Source of the DNA: MED-G105 sp039025235
GTDB lineage: Bacteria; Pseudomonadota; Alphaproteobacteria; Caulobacterales; Parvularculaceae
Assembly: GCA_039025235.1 (NCBI GenBank)
Contig: JBCCOS010000003.1
Location: forward strand, 124,001-188,000
Reading direction: 5' to 3'
DNA length: 64,000 bases
Under the pieces are notes generated by a model that saw only the letters and a program-made list of their open reading frames with translations, did no database searches and was not told the origin of the DNA. Positions 9,193 to 17,508 of the stretch are shown here, one piece after another (the first letter of the stretch is position 1; the number at the start of each line of letters is the position of its first letter). The position numbers and the translations under genes are program-made.

Positions 9193-10098
9193 GTGACAAG
9201 AAGTATAGCCAAAGTGAAAGAGTTTTTATCGCAAGGTCTTGTGCCTTCTTTCTTTGCTCCATCCATTTGCGCCCCTGCCTTTTTCACGACGGTTGTTTGG
9301 ATCAAACTGTCCACTGTTGTCCCGATGGTTTTGTTATTCCTTTCGGCGTTTCTTCCTCATGGTGGGGGCGCATATGCCGCTGATGGGCTTGAGCGGTTTG
9401 AGGCGCGTGTTGTTAATACGTATCCACATGATCCGGAGGCTTACACCCAAGGCCTCTTTTTTGGCGACGGCGCTTTAATCGAAACGACGGGCCAGTTTGG
9501 TCAATCAAGTTTGCGCCGTGTGGAAATTGAAACGGGTAAAGTTCTAGAAAAGATAAAGCTCCCCGATCAATTTTTCGGTGAGGGTTCTGTGATGTGGCAA
9601 GATCGCATTATCAATCTCACATGGCGGTCGGGTAAAGGTTTTATCTTCTCAAAAGATGGTTTCAAGAAACTTGGCCAGTTTACCTATGAGGGCGAGGGCT
9701 GGGGGCTGACGCACAATGGAACAATGCTCATTATGAGTGATGGTACGCCGCGGCTGCGGTTCCTTGACCCTGAAACACTCCAAGTAATTCGTACGTTAAA
9801 TGTAACGTATAGAGATCGGCCTGTCCGGTTTTTAAATGAGTTGGAGTGGATAAAGGGCCGTCTCTTTGCCAATGTTTATGGCAGAGATTATGTTGTGCGT
9901 ATTGACCCCGTCAGTGGATTTATTACCGGCGTTATAGACTTTTCGGGTCTCATTCCTGATCAGGAAGCGCGCATTGCGAAGGGGGAAGTCTTGAACGGGA
10001 TTGCCTATGATGCAGGCAATGACCGTTTGTTCGTCACGGGTAAATATTGGCCCAAACTTTTTGAAGTCGAACTCGTCCCCGTTGGCGGAGGTAACTGA
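9193..10098 (+). CDS. Glutaminyl-peptide cyclotransferase (glutamine cyclotransferase family)
   Basis: Up to 301 residues; the domain starts near residue 67 and matches the plant/bacterial-type glutamine cyclotransferase (five-bladed propeller): TYPHDPEAYTQGL, TGQFGQSSLRR, GEGWGLTH, LNELEWIKGRLFANVY and GEVLNGIAYD. It converts N-terminal glutamine to pyroglutamate. The GTG at 9193 gives a long N-terminus; an ATG at 9325 would give MVLLFLSAFLPHGGGAYAA, a good signal peptide, so the start is uncertain. In either case export is likely. It follows the ceramide synthase by about 100 bp but need not belong to that pathway. Confidence 0.82.
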   Translation: MTRSIAKVKEFLSQGLVPSFFAPSICAPAFFTTVVWIKLSTVVPMVLLFLSAFLPHGGGAYAADGLERFEARVVNTYPHDPEAYTQGLFFGDGALIETTGQFGQSSLRRVEIETGKVLEKIKLPDQFFGEGSVMWQDRIINLTWRSGKGFIFSKDGFKKLGQFTYEGEGWGLTHNGTMLIMSDGTPRLRFLDPETLQVIRTLNVTYRDRPVRFLNELEWIKGRLFANVYGRDYVVRIDPVSGFITGVIDFSGLIPDQEARIAKGEVLNGIAYDAGNDRLFVTGKYWPKLFEVELVPVGGGN

Positions 10099-10239
10099 AG
10101 CGGTTTCGGATCAATTCAGGTTACCCAATTGCTTTACCGGTAAACCTCAGACCCTTGGCCGGGAAGAGCTTTAAAGTTCGAATAAAGAGGATAAGGAATG
10201 GCCGCAATTATGCTTCACTGCGACCATTCGGAGGAGGTA

Positions 10240-10524
10240 TTAGCAGCCAGCGGCAACTTTTAAGTTGGATGATGGGCGGAAACGCAGTCCCTTGGACGCT
10301 TTGATTTTTATTTCCTCGCCTGTGCGGGGGTTACGGCCTTTTCGCGCTGGTCGTTTCGAAATTGTGAATGTGCCGAGCGTCCCGATCGTGAATTTTCCAT
10401 CTTTGCGAGAACGCTTTAAGCCGCTTTCAATTTCGCTAAAGACAAGCTCAACAACGCGTTTCGCTTCTGCGTTTGAAAGATCGCCTGATGCGGCGACGTT
10501 CGCGATAAATTCGGATTTGCTCAT
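10240..10524 (-). CDS. HU-family DNA-binding protein
   Basis: A 94-residue HU/IHF-family protein beginning MSKSEFIANVA. It shows the dimer core and the DNA-binding arm with GTFTISKRPARKGRNPRTGE, followed by the usual C-terminal strand. The open frame extends 55 codons further upstream, but the ATG at 10522-10524, preceded by GAAGAAAAGG, matches the family start. HU proteins bend and compact DNA. The C-terminus (KVAAGC) is slightly unusual in ending in Cys. A monocistronic minus-strand gene. Confidence 0.9.
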   Translation of the reverse strand: MSKSEFIANVAASGDLSNAEAKRVVELVFSEIESGLKRSRKDGKFTIGTLGTFTISKRPARKGRNPRTGEEIKIKASKGLRFRPSSNLKVAAGC

Positions 10525-10831
10525 TGTTGGTCTGACCTTTTCTTCTAACTTCAATAAATGACCCGATTTCCGGGCAAATGCTGGAAAATAGATTGCACGA
10601 CCTAATCGACCCTCGTGCTTGAAAGTATCCCGACACCCAAATGATTCGGGATCTATAATAAACAAGGGCTGATTTTCTTTGGATTGCAAGAAAAGCCTTG
10701 GGTTTTGCGACGATGATGGAAATGCTGAGGCGAGTGGGATTGCGCCGCCATGGCGCCGGGCGAACTCGCCGGCTCTTTGTAACCAGCGTACATGGTTGGT
10801 GAATAAGCGATCTGGAACCGGTTTTATTGAT

Positions 10832-12721
10832 TTATGCTGGGGTGAATACCAGCGTTACGGTTAGCCCGTGTGGAGGGATATGCCGCATCCGAGTGGGCGT
10901 TGGTGGAACGGTGTTCTCTGGCGTAACAGGAGGGGCTTTAAAAGCGGTTGGTTTCTCTAAAACTGCAACCGAATTGCCACTGTCATTGTACTGAACCTGT
11001 TTGTGCGGCGCATCCCGTTCACCCGGTAGCGCGACGGCGTCCTGACCATTTAAATCATCTCTAACCGTCGAACCGGCGGTTATTTTTTCCGAGGACCCCG
11101 TTGTGGTGCGATTGCCCTCATACCCTTTATCAATAGTATGGGACAAGATGATTTCGGCATTATGCGCGCGTGCAATTGCAGCGACGAGGCTAAGCCCGAG
11201 ACCGCTGCCATTTGACGTGCGGCTGCGTTCTAGGCGCACAAACCGCTTTAAAACGGCGCCGCGTTCCTGTTCGGGAATGCCGGGGCCATCATCGGCAATG
11301 CTAAACGCCACACGTCCTTTCGGGGCGGGGCCAACCCGAATTGCAATCCTCCGTCCACCCTCTGCATATTTCAGCGCATTATCCAACAGATTTGCAAATG
11401 CCTGTGCAATCAGCGCGCGTGACCCTTTAATGGCCGGGCACGGACGACAGTCGAGCGTTAAGTCAAAGCCAGAATCCGCCGCCGCCGGCTCATAAAGTTC
11501 CGCCATTTCATCCGCAATCGCCGCAAGGTCCACCGCTTCCATGGCGCCGGCCCCTTCGCCCGACTCAATTCTGGCGATCGATAAAAGCTCGTTGAACGTC
11601 ATAATCATCCGTTCAGCGTCTTCCAATGTCGCCCGCAAAATCTCATCTTTTTCGTGTGCGTTGCGCTTAATCGCATCATGTAGACGGGCACGAATGCGCG
11701 TCAGTGGTGAGCGCAAATCGTGAGCGATGTTGTCGGAGACCTCACGCATACCGGACATGAGGCGTTCGATTTGATCAAGCATGGCATTGAGGTTCATGGA
11801 CAAATGATCGAGTTCATCATTTGCCCCTGTCAGTTTGATGCGTTTTGATAAATCGCCGCCACGGATCGCCTGGGCTGTCCGATTGACGCTGTCGACCCGG
11901 CGAAGGAGCGACTGAGAGAAGTAAAAACCTAAAAATAGACCGACGATCACTGTCGCAGCAGCGATCCACATCAACTGAGTTCGGGTTCGATCGCGCAGGA
12001 CTTCTTGACTAGAAATGTCGCGCGCGGCGAGAACGAGGAAGGAGGTTTCGGCGTCCTGGGAGGTTTTAAACCGCCGAATTTTGCCGCGTGCTTTTCGGGT
12101 TTCCGGTTTTGACCCTAGTTCTTTGCGATCATCACGTTCGTACGTAAAGTTGAAAAAGTCTTCTTCTGCATCAACATAATTTTTCGGAAGGGCATTAAGG
12201 CTACCGGCAAGTAACGCGCCTGTTGGGGTCCGAACAAGCATGTAGACGCCGTTATCACGCCATGCCGCGCGGTCAGCGATTAAGAATCTCAGGCGGCCTG
12301 GCCCTTCATTGATAAAGGCTTCTTCCAAAACGGCCATATCGCGGTCGATAATCGAATCAACCCGTCGATCAAGAACCGGAAAAGTTGAATTGTATAAAAA
12401 GACACCAAGGAGGCCAACTGAGATCGTAAAAACCGAAACATAGATGACCGTGAAGCGAAAAGCGGTTGTTCGCCATAAGCGACCTAATTGGAGTGTTCCT
12501 CCGCGAGACTTGAAACGATGTTTTTTCAAGTGACGCTTTCTCCTCGCTTTCGGCTTTTTCGGTTGTTTTGAGGTTTCTGATCTTTTGTTTCCGCCAACGA
12601 TTGAAATACCGTCGGCAGTAGACCGCCCTGCCGGGCGTTGTGGCTTTCCCCACTTGCGCCTTAATGCATTATTTTTCTGCGCAGCTGATTTCGCATCAGA
12701 AATCATAAGCGTGGTTGGCAC
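10832..12721 (-). CDS. Orphan membrane sensor histidine kinase
   Basis: A 629-residue two-component sensor. A basic cytoplasmic N-terminus of about 85 residues is followed by TM1 (88-110), a periplasmic domain of about 135 residues, TM2 (249-268), HAMP (to about 325), HisKA with phosphoacceptor H334 in NIAHDLRSPL, and HATPase with DDGPGIPEQE and GSGLGLSLV. After the ATPase there is a Pro/Thr-rich tail of about 100 residues with no domain. No response regulator gene is adjacent on either side. Start is uncertain: GTG at 12721 or ATG at 12706. The signal sensed is unknown. Confidence 0.85.
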   Translation of the reverse strand: MPTTLMISDAKSAAQKNNALRRKWGKPQRPAGRSTADGISIVGGNKRSETSKQPKKPKARRKRHLKKHRFKSRGGTLQLGRLWRTTAFRFTVIYVSVFTISVGLLGVFLYNSTFPVLDRRVDSIIDRDMAVLEEAFINEGPGRLRFLIADRAAWRDNGVYMLVRTPTGALLAGSLNALPKNYVDAEEDFFNFTYERDDRKELGSKPETRKARGKIRRFKTSQDAETSFLVLAARDISSQEVLRDRTRTQLMWIAAATVIVGLFLGFYFSQSLLRRVDSVNRTAQAIRGGDLSKRIKLTGANDELDHLSMNLNAMLDQIERLMSGMREVSDNIAHDLRSPLTRIRARLHDAIKRNAHEKDEILRATLEDAERMIMTFNELLSIARIESGEGAGAMEAVDLAAIADEMAELYEPAAADSGFDLTLDCRPCPAIKGSRALIAQAFANLLDNALKYAEGGRRIAIRVGPAPKGRVAFSIADDGPGIPEQERGAVLKRFVRLERSRTSNGSGLGLSLVAAIARAHNAEIILSHTIDKGYEGNRTTTGSSEKITAGSTVRDDLNGQDAVALPGERDAPHKQVQYNDSGNSVAVLEKPTAFKAPPVTPENTVPPTPTRMRHIPPHGLTVTLVFTPA

Positions 12722-13189
12722 CCTGTTGCTATCTGACGAGGATTAACTTTTGGACGGAAAGACTAACGGGAATTCGAGCGAGCGTCACCTGCGCAAGATG
12801 GCCTAAAGCCGCGTCGGTTCAAATGGAATCGCTGAGCGGCTTTTAAAGCATATCCAAGCCAAGTGTGTGCGGTTGGCGTTAAGGAAATGCGTAAAAACAA
12901 AAACTTACAGCGCCGTTCTGTTTCCAATTGAAACGGAGGCGCTTTAATCCTTGTTTTTACGCGTTTGACTTTATCCATTTTACGGCGCGTGGGCCATTAG
13001 CCAATTGATCAGGAAATGTTTAAAATGGTTAATAGCCGCTAGGTCCCAACGCATTGCTCGGAGACCATAATGCCATGCGTTTTAGTTCTATCAGCCGCAA
13101 TACGCCTGATAATGAATACTGCCGCGTCTGTTGACCTTTTAGTGTTGGGCGATTTTGTGGAAACGCGCTTAACGCTGGTGTCATTCGCG
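12722..13189. other. Intergenic region dominated by family 1 repeat
   Basis: No gene seen. The segment 12803-12947 is repeat sequence (described separately). The rest, between the repeat and the end of sdhB, has no recognisable element. Any terminator for sdhB or promoter for the histidine kinase would lie here but neither is evident by eye. Confidence 0.5.
12803..12947 (+). repeat. Family 1 double-hairpin repeat, copy 2, preceded by an extra half element
   Basis: The full 106-bp copy is 12842-12947, with left hairpin arms GCATATCC/GGAAATGC, the GTGTGTGCGG loop, and right hairpin AGCGCC/GGCGCT. Immediately upstream, 12803-12846 forms a second right-type hairpin, AAAGCCGC/GCGGCTTT, sharing its last bases with the start of the full copy. 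The element lies between sdhB and the kinase gene. Confidence 0.88.
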
Positions 13190-13999
13190 CTATCGTGCGG
13201 ACGGGCGGTTGACCATCATCTTACGTATTTCCGCGATTGCCTTGGCAGGGTTTAAACCTTTAGGGCAAACTTGTGCGCAATTCATGATTGTATGACAGCG
13301 GTAGAGCTTGAATGGGTCTTCCAAGGCGTCGAGGCGTTTGTTCCGCTCTTCATCGCGGCTGTCGGCTAACCAGCGGTAGGCTTGGAGAAGCGCTGCGGGG
13401 CCAAGATACTCCTCGCCGTTATCTTTATTGCCATTCCACCAGTATGACGGGCACGAGGTCGAGCAGCAGGCGCAAAGGATACATTCATAAAGGCCATCGA
13501 GTTTTTCGCGCTCTTCTTTCGACTGTAAGAGCTCTTCGTCGCGCGAATCCGTATTGGCCTGTAAAAACGGCTCAATCGATGCGTGTTGTTCGTAAAATTT
13601 CGATAGATCCGTCACCAGGTCTTTCACAACAGGCTGGTGCGGTAGGGGGTAAACAGCAATGTCGCCAGAGCCAAGCTCGTCCAATCCTCGTGTGCAGGCG
13701 AGCGTATTGGCACCATTTATATTCATCGCGCATGATCCGCACACCCCTTCGCGACAGGAGCGGCGGAAGGTCAACGTGGCATCTACTTCACTTTTAATCT
13801 TAATCAGCCCATCAAGGATCATCGAAACGTCCGACACATCGATCTCATAAGAGTCAACACGCGGGTTCTCATGACCTTCGGGGTCATATCGATATATTCT
13901 AAACGTTCGAAGCTTCGACGCATCAGATGCTGCAGGGGCTGAATAAGTCTTTCCCTGTTTATTAACTTTAGAATTCTGTGGAAGCGTCAGTTGAACCAT
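13190..13999 (-). CDS. sdhB: Succinate dehydrogenase iron-sulfur subunit
   Basis: A 269-residue SdhB. The [2Fe-2S] ligands are in CREGVCGSCAMNINGANTLAC, cut here as CREGVCGSC plus a later Cys; the [4Fe-4S] ligands are in CILCACCSTSCP and the [3Fe-4S] ligands in CHTIMNCAQVCPKG. It passes electrons from the SdhA flavin to ubiquinone in complex II. Unusually it is not adjacent to sdhCDA: those genes end at 26793 on the same strand and 12.8 kb of unrelated genes intervene, so it must be transcribed from its own or another promoter. The N-terminus has a 25-residue extension before FRIYRYDPE. Confidence 0.96.
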   Translation of the reverse strand: MVQLTLPQNSKVNKQGKTYSAPAASDASKLRTFRIYRYDPEGHENPRVDSYEIDVSDVSMILDGLIKIKSEVDATLTFRRSCREGVCGSCAMNINGANTLACTRGLDELGSGDIAVYPLPHQPVVKDLVTDLSKFYEQHASIEPFLQANTDSRDEELLQSKEEREKLDGLYECILCACCSTSCPSYWWNGNKDNGEEYLGPAALLQAYRWLADSRDEERNKRLDALEDPFKLYRCHTIMNCAQVCPKGLNPAKAIAEIRKMMVNRPSAR

Positions 14000-14376
14000 T
14001 TTTTTTCGCCTCGAATACTCACTTACGGTCTATTTAACCGGTCACACTGCGACATCAATGCGTCAAAGCGTAGTGGCTAAGGCCAAGCCTTACCAATGTC
14101 GCGACCCTTGCCTGATATTTCGCTCGTTGCTAGCCCAAATGTCGCTAGCCCAGATAACGCACCGTCATTGCACGGGATAATTAAAAAAGGGAAGCAGTAG
14201 ACCCAGTTTTGTTTGTTGATGATTATCGTTCTCGTTTTAGGGGCGCGCTTGATGACAGCCGCTCAAGTAGCGCCGGTTCAAATAGAATGCTTGAACGGTA
14301 CCGTGGGAAGGCTCTTAAAGCCCATGCGCCATCGTTAAGAATGAATCCAGGCATTTCTAAGAAGTTCGATGAAAGA
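14000..14376. other. Intergenic region upstream of sdhB
   Basis: This region would hold an independent promoter for the displaced sdhB. No ribosome-binding site stronger than AAAAAA..GG or clear -35/-10 pair is visible by eye. A short plus-strand open frame at 14209-14442 overlaps the neighbouring minus-strand gene and shows no domain. Confidence 0.4.
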
Positions 14377-14655
14377 CTAGTTGGTCGTTTCAAATTCAAC
14401 GTCGTCTGGCTTTTGACCCATATTGCGAACATGGGGGTATAACAGACAACTCAAAAATAAAAATGACGCTGCTGTGAGCATAGCTAAGCCAGCAAAAGGA
14501 TTGATCTCTTCGCCAACGAGGTTCCCCGCACCACAGGTGCAGGCAATAACCAGATAAGGCAAGAACGGAGGTTCTGATCGAATATAGCGATTAACAAAGA
14601 TGGCCAAGGACGTGATCAACAAGACAATCGCATAGACGTCAAACACTGTACTCAT
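14377..14655 (-). CDS. Small three-helix membrane protein, possibly XrtV accessory-like
   Basis: A 92-residue protein with hydrophobic segments near residues 8-22, 31-46 and 55-73 and a charged C-terminus. The pattern MSTVFDVYAIVLL followed by PYLVIACTCGAGNLVGEE resembles the small proteins described as XrtV sorting-system accessory proteins, but the resemblance is by eye and weak, and no exosortase gene is in the window. It lies in the segment that separates sdhA from sdhB. Function unknown. Confidence 0.5.
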   Translation of the reverse strand: MSTVFDVYAIVLLITSLAIFVNRYIRSEPPFLPYLVIACTCGAGNLVGEEINPFAGLAMLTAASFLFLSCLLYPHVRNMGQKPDDVEFETTN

Positions 14656-15259
14656 TTGCTCACTCGCTCTAGCGATTTTAATGCAACAACCCTGGTCAAT
14701 TTAGACAAATTATTCCTAACGCTGATTTAATGGCACTGGTTAATTTGCCTTTAAGGAATGGCAAAACCTTTTGAAAGTCTTTATCTTCAATGTAAAATTT
14801 AAGAAGACATAGCGTTGGGGGGAAGGGTGAAGCGTTCGCGCATGTTGAAACACTCGAATGGGATTGCTGAGGGGTCATCAGAACTGGATTTTCTTCCCTC
14901 CGCTATCCCTATGTGCTGAGATACAGCGCCCGTCACATTCGATGACGATATGCTCGTTTTAGGCCGTAAAATACAGGATCTAAAGCATGTCTTCTTTCCA
15001 TAGGTGATGGCCAATTAAGCGCAGAAGACCCGCGTAAAAAACGTTAAGCATAGAGCTCTGCTTTGCTTCAGTTTGAACGTCCTGAACTCTTGGTTGGTGT
15101 CGCGTCTTTCTAAAGCATTTCTAAGCCAAGTATGTGCGGTTGGCGTAAAGGAAATGCGTCAAATCAACCCCTTAAAGCGCCGTTCTGATTTCAATTGAAA
15201 CGGATGCGCTTTAGCGTTGGCTTCAGTGATCTAGCGCCAAGTGATTTCACTAAGAATAC
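14656..15259. other. Intergenic region with family 1 repeat
   Basis: About 600 bp without a credible gene. The right part (15111-15213) is a family 1 repeat. Short minus-strand frames at 14696-14878 and 14799-15014 show no domain and overlap one another. Confidence 0.5.
15111..15213 (+). repeat. Family 1 double-hairpin repeat, copy 3
   Basis: Left hairpin GCATTTCT/GGAAATGC with the slightly altered loop GTATGTGCGG inside GCCAA/TTGGC; right hairpin AAAGCGC/GCGCTTT enclosing CCGTT..AACGG. Lies just downstream of the stop of the dienoyl-CoA isomerase-like gene, so it may be part of that gene's 3' end. Confidence 0.88.
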
Positions 15260-16099
15260 TCAGAACCCAGATTTGATGTTTTTTAGCTTTGCGAAAGTGG
15301 GGGCGCGTCTTTCGGTCTTTGCTATAAAGGCTTCGTGCAGATCTTCAGGGCGCAACATGGCCGCATTCCAAAGGCCCACTTGGGCTAGTGTATCTGCAGT
15401 TGTGTGATCACGCGCATGATTGATCAGTCTTTTGCATCCGGTGACGGCAAGCGGCGAATGAACAGCGATCTTCTGCGCAATTGCCATGACGCCCTCAAGA
15501 AGCGCTTCTGGCGTTTCGAAAACTTCATTCACGAGACCAATTTCTTTGGCTTTTGCCGCGGGAACGCGTTCCGCCGTATAGCTCATTTGCCGTGCCCAGC
15601 CTTCGGGAATCACTTTCACAAGTCGTGGAAATGTCCCCACATCTGCTGTCATACCGATTGCCGTTTCTTGTACGCAGAAAAAAGCATCCTCGCTCGCGTA
15701 TCGGCAGTCAGCGGCGGTGACAAGGTCAACTGCACCACCAATAACGCCGCCTTGCGTTGCTGCAAGAACGGGTTGGCGCGCGCGTTCTAATGCGGTGAAG
15801 CTGTCCTGCAGCTTTGCAATCGTATGTATAAGGGCTTCCGCTGAGACCTGGGGGTTTTCCGGATCAGCATCGAGGCCCCCTTGGGTAAATACTGACAAAT
15901 CCATGCCGGATGAAAAATGCTTTCCTTCAGCGGAAATAACAATGACACGCGCTTCGCCCGAATTGGAGATGTCGTCGATCGCTTTGGGGAACTCAATCCA
16001 AAAGTCCTTAATCATTGAGTTCGCCTTTTCTGGACGATTTAGGCGGATATGCGCGATATGATCAGTCGTATCGACGGTGAAGCAGGCGTAATCGGTCAT
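15260..16099 (-). CDS. Crotonase-family protein resembling delta3,5-delta2,4-dienoyl-CoA isomerase
   Basis: A 279-residue enoyl-CoA hydratase/isomerase-family protein. The start chosen is the ATG at 16097-16099, with AGGAAAC 7 nt upstream, rather than the upstream extension. The oxyanion-hole region is GKHFSSGMDL and the active-site segment is GGAVDLVTAADCRYASEDAF with VQETAIGMTADVG. The Asp in GGAVDL, the Glu in VQET and the Asp in TADVG match the catalytic set of the dienoyl-CoA isomerase ECH1 rather than the two Glu of hydratases. It would move double bonds in unsaturated acyl-CoAs during beta-oxidation. No other beta-oxidation gene is adjacent. Confidence 0.82.
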   Translation of the reverse strand: MTDYACFTVDTTDHIAHIRLNRPEKANSMIKDFWIEFPKAIDDISNSGEARVIVISAEGKHFSSGMDLSVFTQGGLDADPENPQVSAEALIHTIAKLQDSFTALERARQPVLAATQGGVIGGAVDLVTAADCRYASEDAFFCVQETAIGMTADVGTFPRLVKVIPEGWARQMSYTAERVPAAKAKEIGLVNEVFETPEALLEGVMAIAQKIAVHSPLAVTGCKRLINHARDHTTADTLAQVGLWNAAMLRPEDLHEAFIAKTERRAPTFAKLKNIKSGF

Positions 16100-16681
16100 A
16101 GAAGTTTCCTGTTTTTGACCCTTTTGGAGCGTCTTCCGGGTCAGTCTCGGCGCTTTGAAGGGACGATGCCGGATGACTTGCTTCGTCATTGCCCAGGCTG
16201 AGTTGTATCCGCGGGCGGCGTTATATCATAGATAAAAGCCTAGCTGCCTAGGCGCTGACCGGCAAATGGTTCCACCTTTTTGTGCAATAGAAAAAAAGAA
16301 CCCGTTGGCGCTCAACGGCTTTATAAATGCTCTATCAGCCCTTTTTGAAGAATGGCGTTTTGCTTACGGCGTGTTTTGATCATGTAAGACTGTGAAAACT
16401 TGTAGATGATGAATTGCGTTGCACAACGCTGTCTATCAGCATTAACTGTCCAGGGGTGTATTGTCTGGCCGCATTGGCAAAAGGATGGACGGGATAGGTG
16501 CCAATTATTTTGGGGTGCCAGTGATTTGTGTTGCCAGAGGCTTAGAGAGGCACTCTGGAATTACGCCTGGATCTTCAATAAGTTTGTCCTTTGAGACACT
16601 ACCGGCGTTGGCAGAAAGGCTTGCTTGGCAACGCAACGCGCTGCAAAAAAAGCAGTTGAATGATGAAGGGAATAACGCGCG
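16100..16681. other. Intergenic region with an orphan terminator
   Basis: No credible coding gene in about 580 bp; two short overlapping plus-strand frames at 16406-16685 have no domain. A minus-strand intrinsic terminator at 16290-16318 has no upstream minus-strand gene within reach, so a small RNA between about 16320 and 16680 is possible. Confidence 0.4.
16290..16318 (-). terminator. Rho-independent terminator-like hairpin on the minus strand
   Basis: Read on the minus strand: CCGTTG, loop agcgc, CAACGG, then G-TTC and seven T. The stem is 6 bp and perfect (16302-16307 with 16313-16318). The next gene upstream on that strand is thousands of bases away, so what it terminates is unclear. 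Confidence 0.55.
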
Positions 16682-17197
16682 GTGAATATGGCGACCAAGA
16701 CGGGACAGAATAGTTTGTCCGACCGCGTCCTTTCAGTCGCACCGCATGTGTATGCCGTGTTCGCGTCAATAATTTTTCTTGATAGCTTGCGGTATAAATT
16801 TACCAATGCGCCGGAAACCCAAACCATTTTCGGTAAACTAGATGCCTGGACGACCAGTTTTGGGGCCCCGGGGCTGTTCGCACAAACAGGTTTGTTTAGC
16901 CAATATGTGATTGGTTCGGCGGAGCTTGTCGCCGCATTACTGTTGCTCTGGGGAATTCTCCCTTCCTTCAGACGTTTGCAAACTTTGGGCATGCTCGTCG
17001 CATTTGCTGTCATGAGTGGCGCAGTCAGTTTCCATTTATTCACGCCCTTGGGTATTGATCCCAATAATGATGGAGGCGGACTATTCATGGTCGCGGTTAT
17101 CGTTTGGATTGGGGCGGCTATGATGCTTGTTGTCCGTTACAATCAACTCCTGGTGATTGCAAAAGGCATCGGCGGCGTTTTTCGAGAGGAACTATAA
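16682..17197 (+). CDS. DoxX-like integral membrane protein
   Basis: A 171-residue protein with four hydrophobic segments (about 21-38, 75-98, 103-122, 133-153). The GSAELVAALLLLWG segment and the overall four-helix layout match the DoxX/DoxD-like superfamily, whose members are often linked to redox or detoxification functions without a defined reaction. GTG at 16682 is 8 nt after GAAGGGA; the ATG two codons later is an alternative. It is followed by a family 2 repeat and shares no operon with a neighbour. Confidence 0.7.
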   Translation: MNMATKTGQNSLSDRVLSVAPHVYAVFASIIFLDSLRYKFTNAPETQTIFGKLDAWTTSFGAPGLFAQTGLFSQYVIGSAELVAALLLLWGILPSFRRLQTLGMLVAFAVMSGAVSFHLFTPLGIDPNNDGGGLFMVAVIVWIGAAMMLVVRYNQLLVIAKGIGGVFREEL

Positions 17198-17210
17198 TTG
17201 GCGGTGATGC

Positions 17211-17400
17211 CTAGAGCTTTGATTTGTCTCTCTTCTTTTGCCGAGTTGATGGACGCGAACCATCAACCGCTCACACTTATCGGCGAAGCGCTCTCGAGCG
17301 CCGAGCAAAAAAGTGCACAACGGTTTTTGTGTTGGGCGGCGCGACAACCATAACCTATAGCAGATCGCAATGATTCAGATTTATCATATTCCGCGATAGG
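17211..17400 (-). repeat. Composite family 2 palindromic repeat
   Basis: In reverse orientation the stretch 17294-17211 reads AGAGCGCTTCGCCGATAAGT, then a hairpin GGTTGATGG/CCATCAAC and TCGGC pairing with GCCGA, ending near AAAGCTCTAG. The adjoining 17295-17360 is a second unit (GGTTATGGTTGTCGCGCCG and an arm pair around AACGGTTTTTG) found again at 38509-38575 and 63541-63605. 17357-17400 resembles the outer TAGCGGAATGCAATA segment of the copy at 63403. It lies between the DoxX-like and MlrC-like genes. Confidence 0.8.
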
Positions 17401-17508
17401 CGCAGTTTGGTGCTAGGCAAACAATAAGATTTCGAATAATCAATGTTCAACACTGTAGAAGCACTGCCGCAACCAAATCGGTAGCGATTGCAAAGAAAGG
17501 TCGTCAGC

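Noticed and set aside
14209..14442. Plus-strand frame upstream of sdhB
   Set aside because: Overlaps the end of the small membrane protein gene on the other strand and has no domain.
16561..17088. 175-codon minus-strand frame
   Set aside because: Antisense shadow of the DoxX-like gene; no domain, although the orphan terminator at 16290 made it worth checking.
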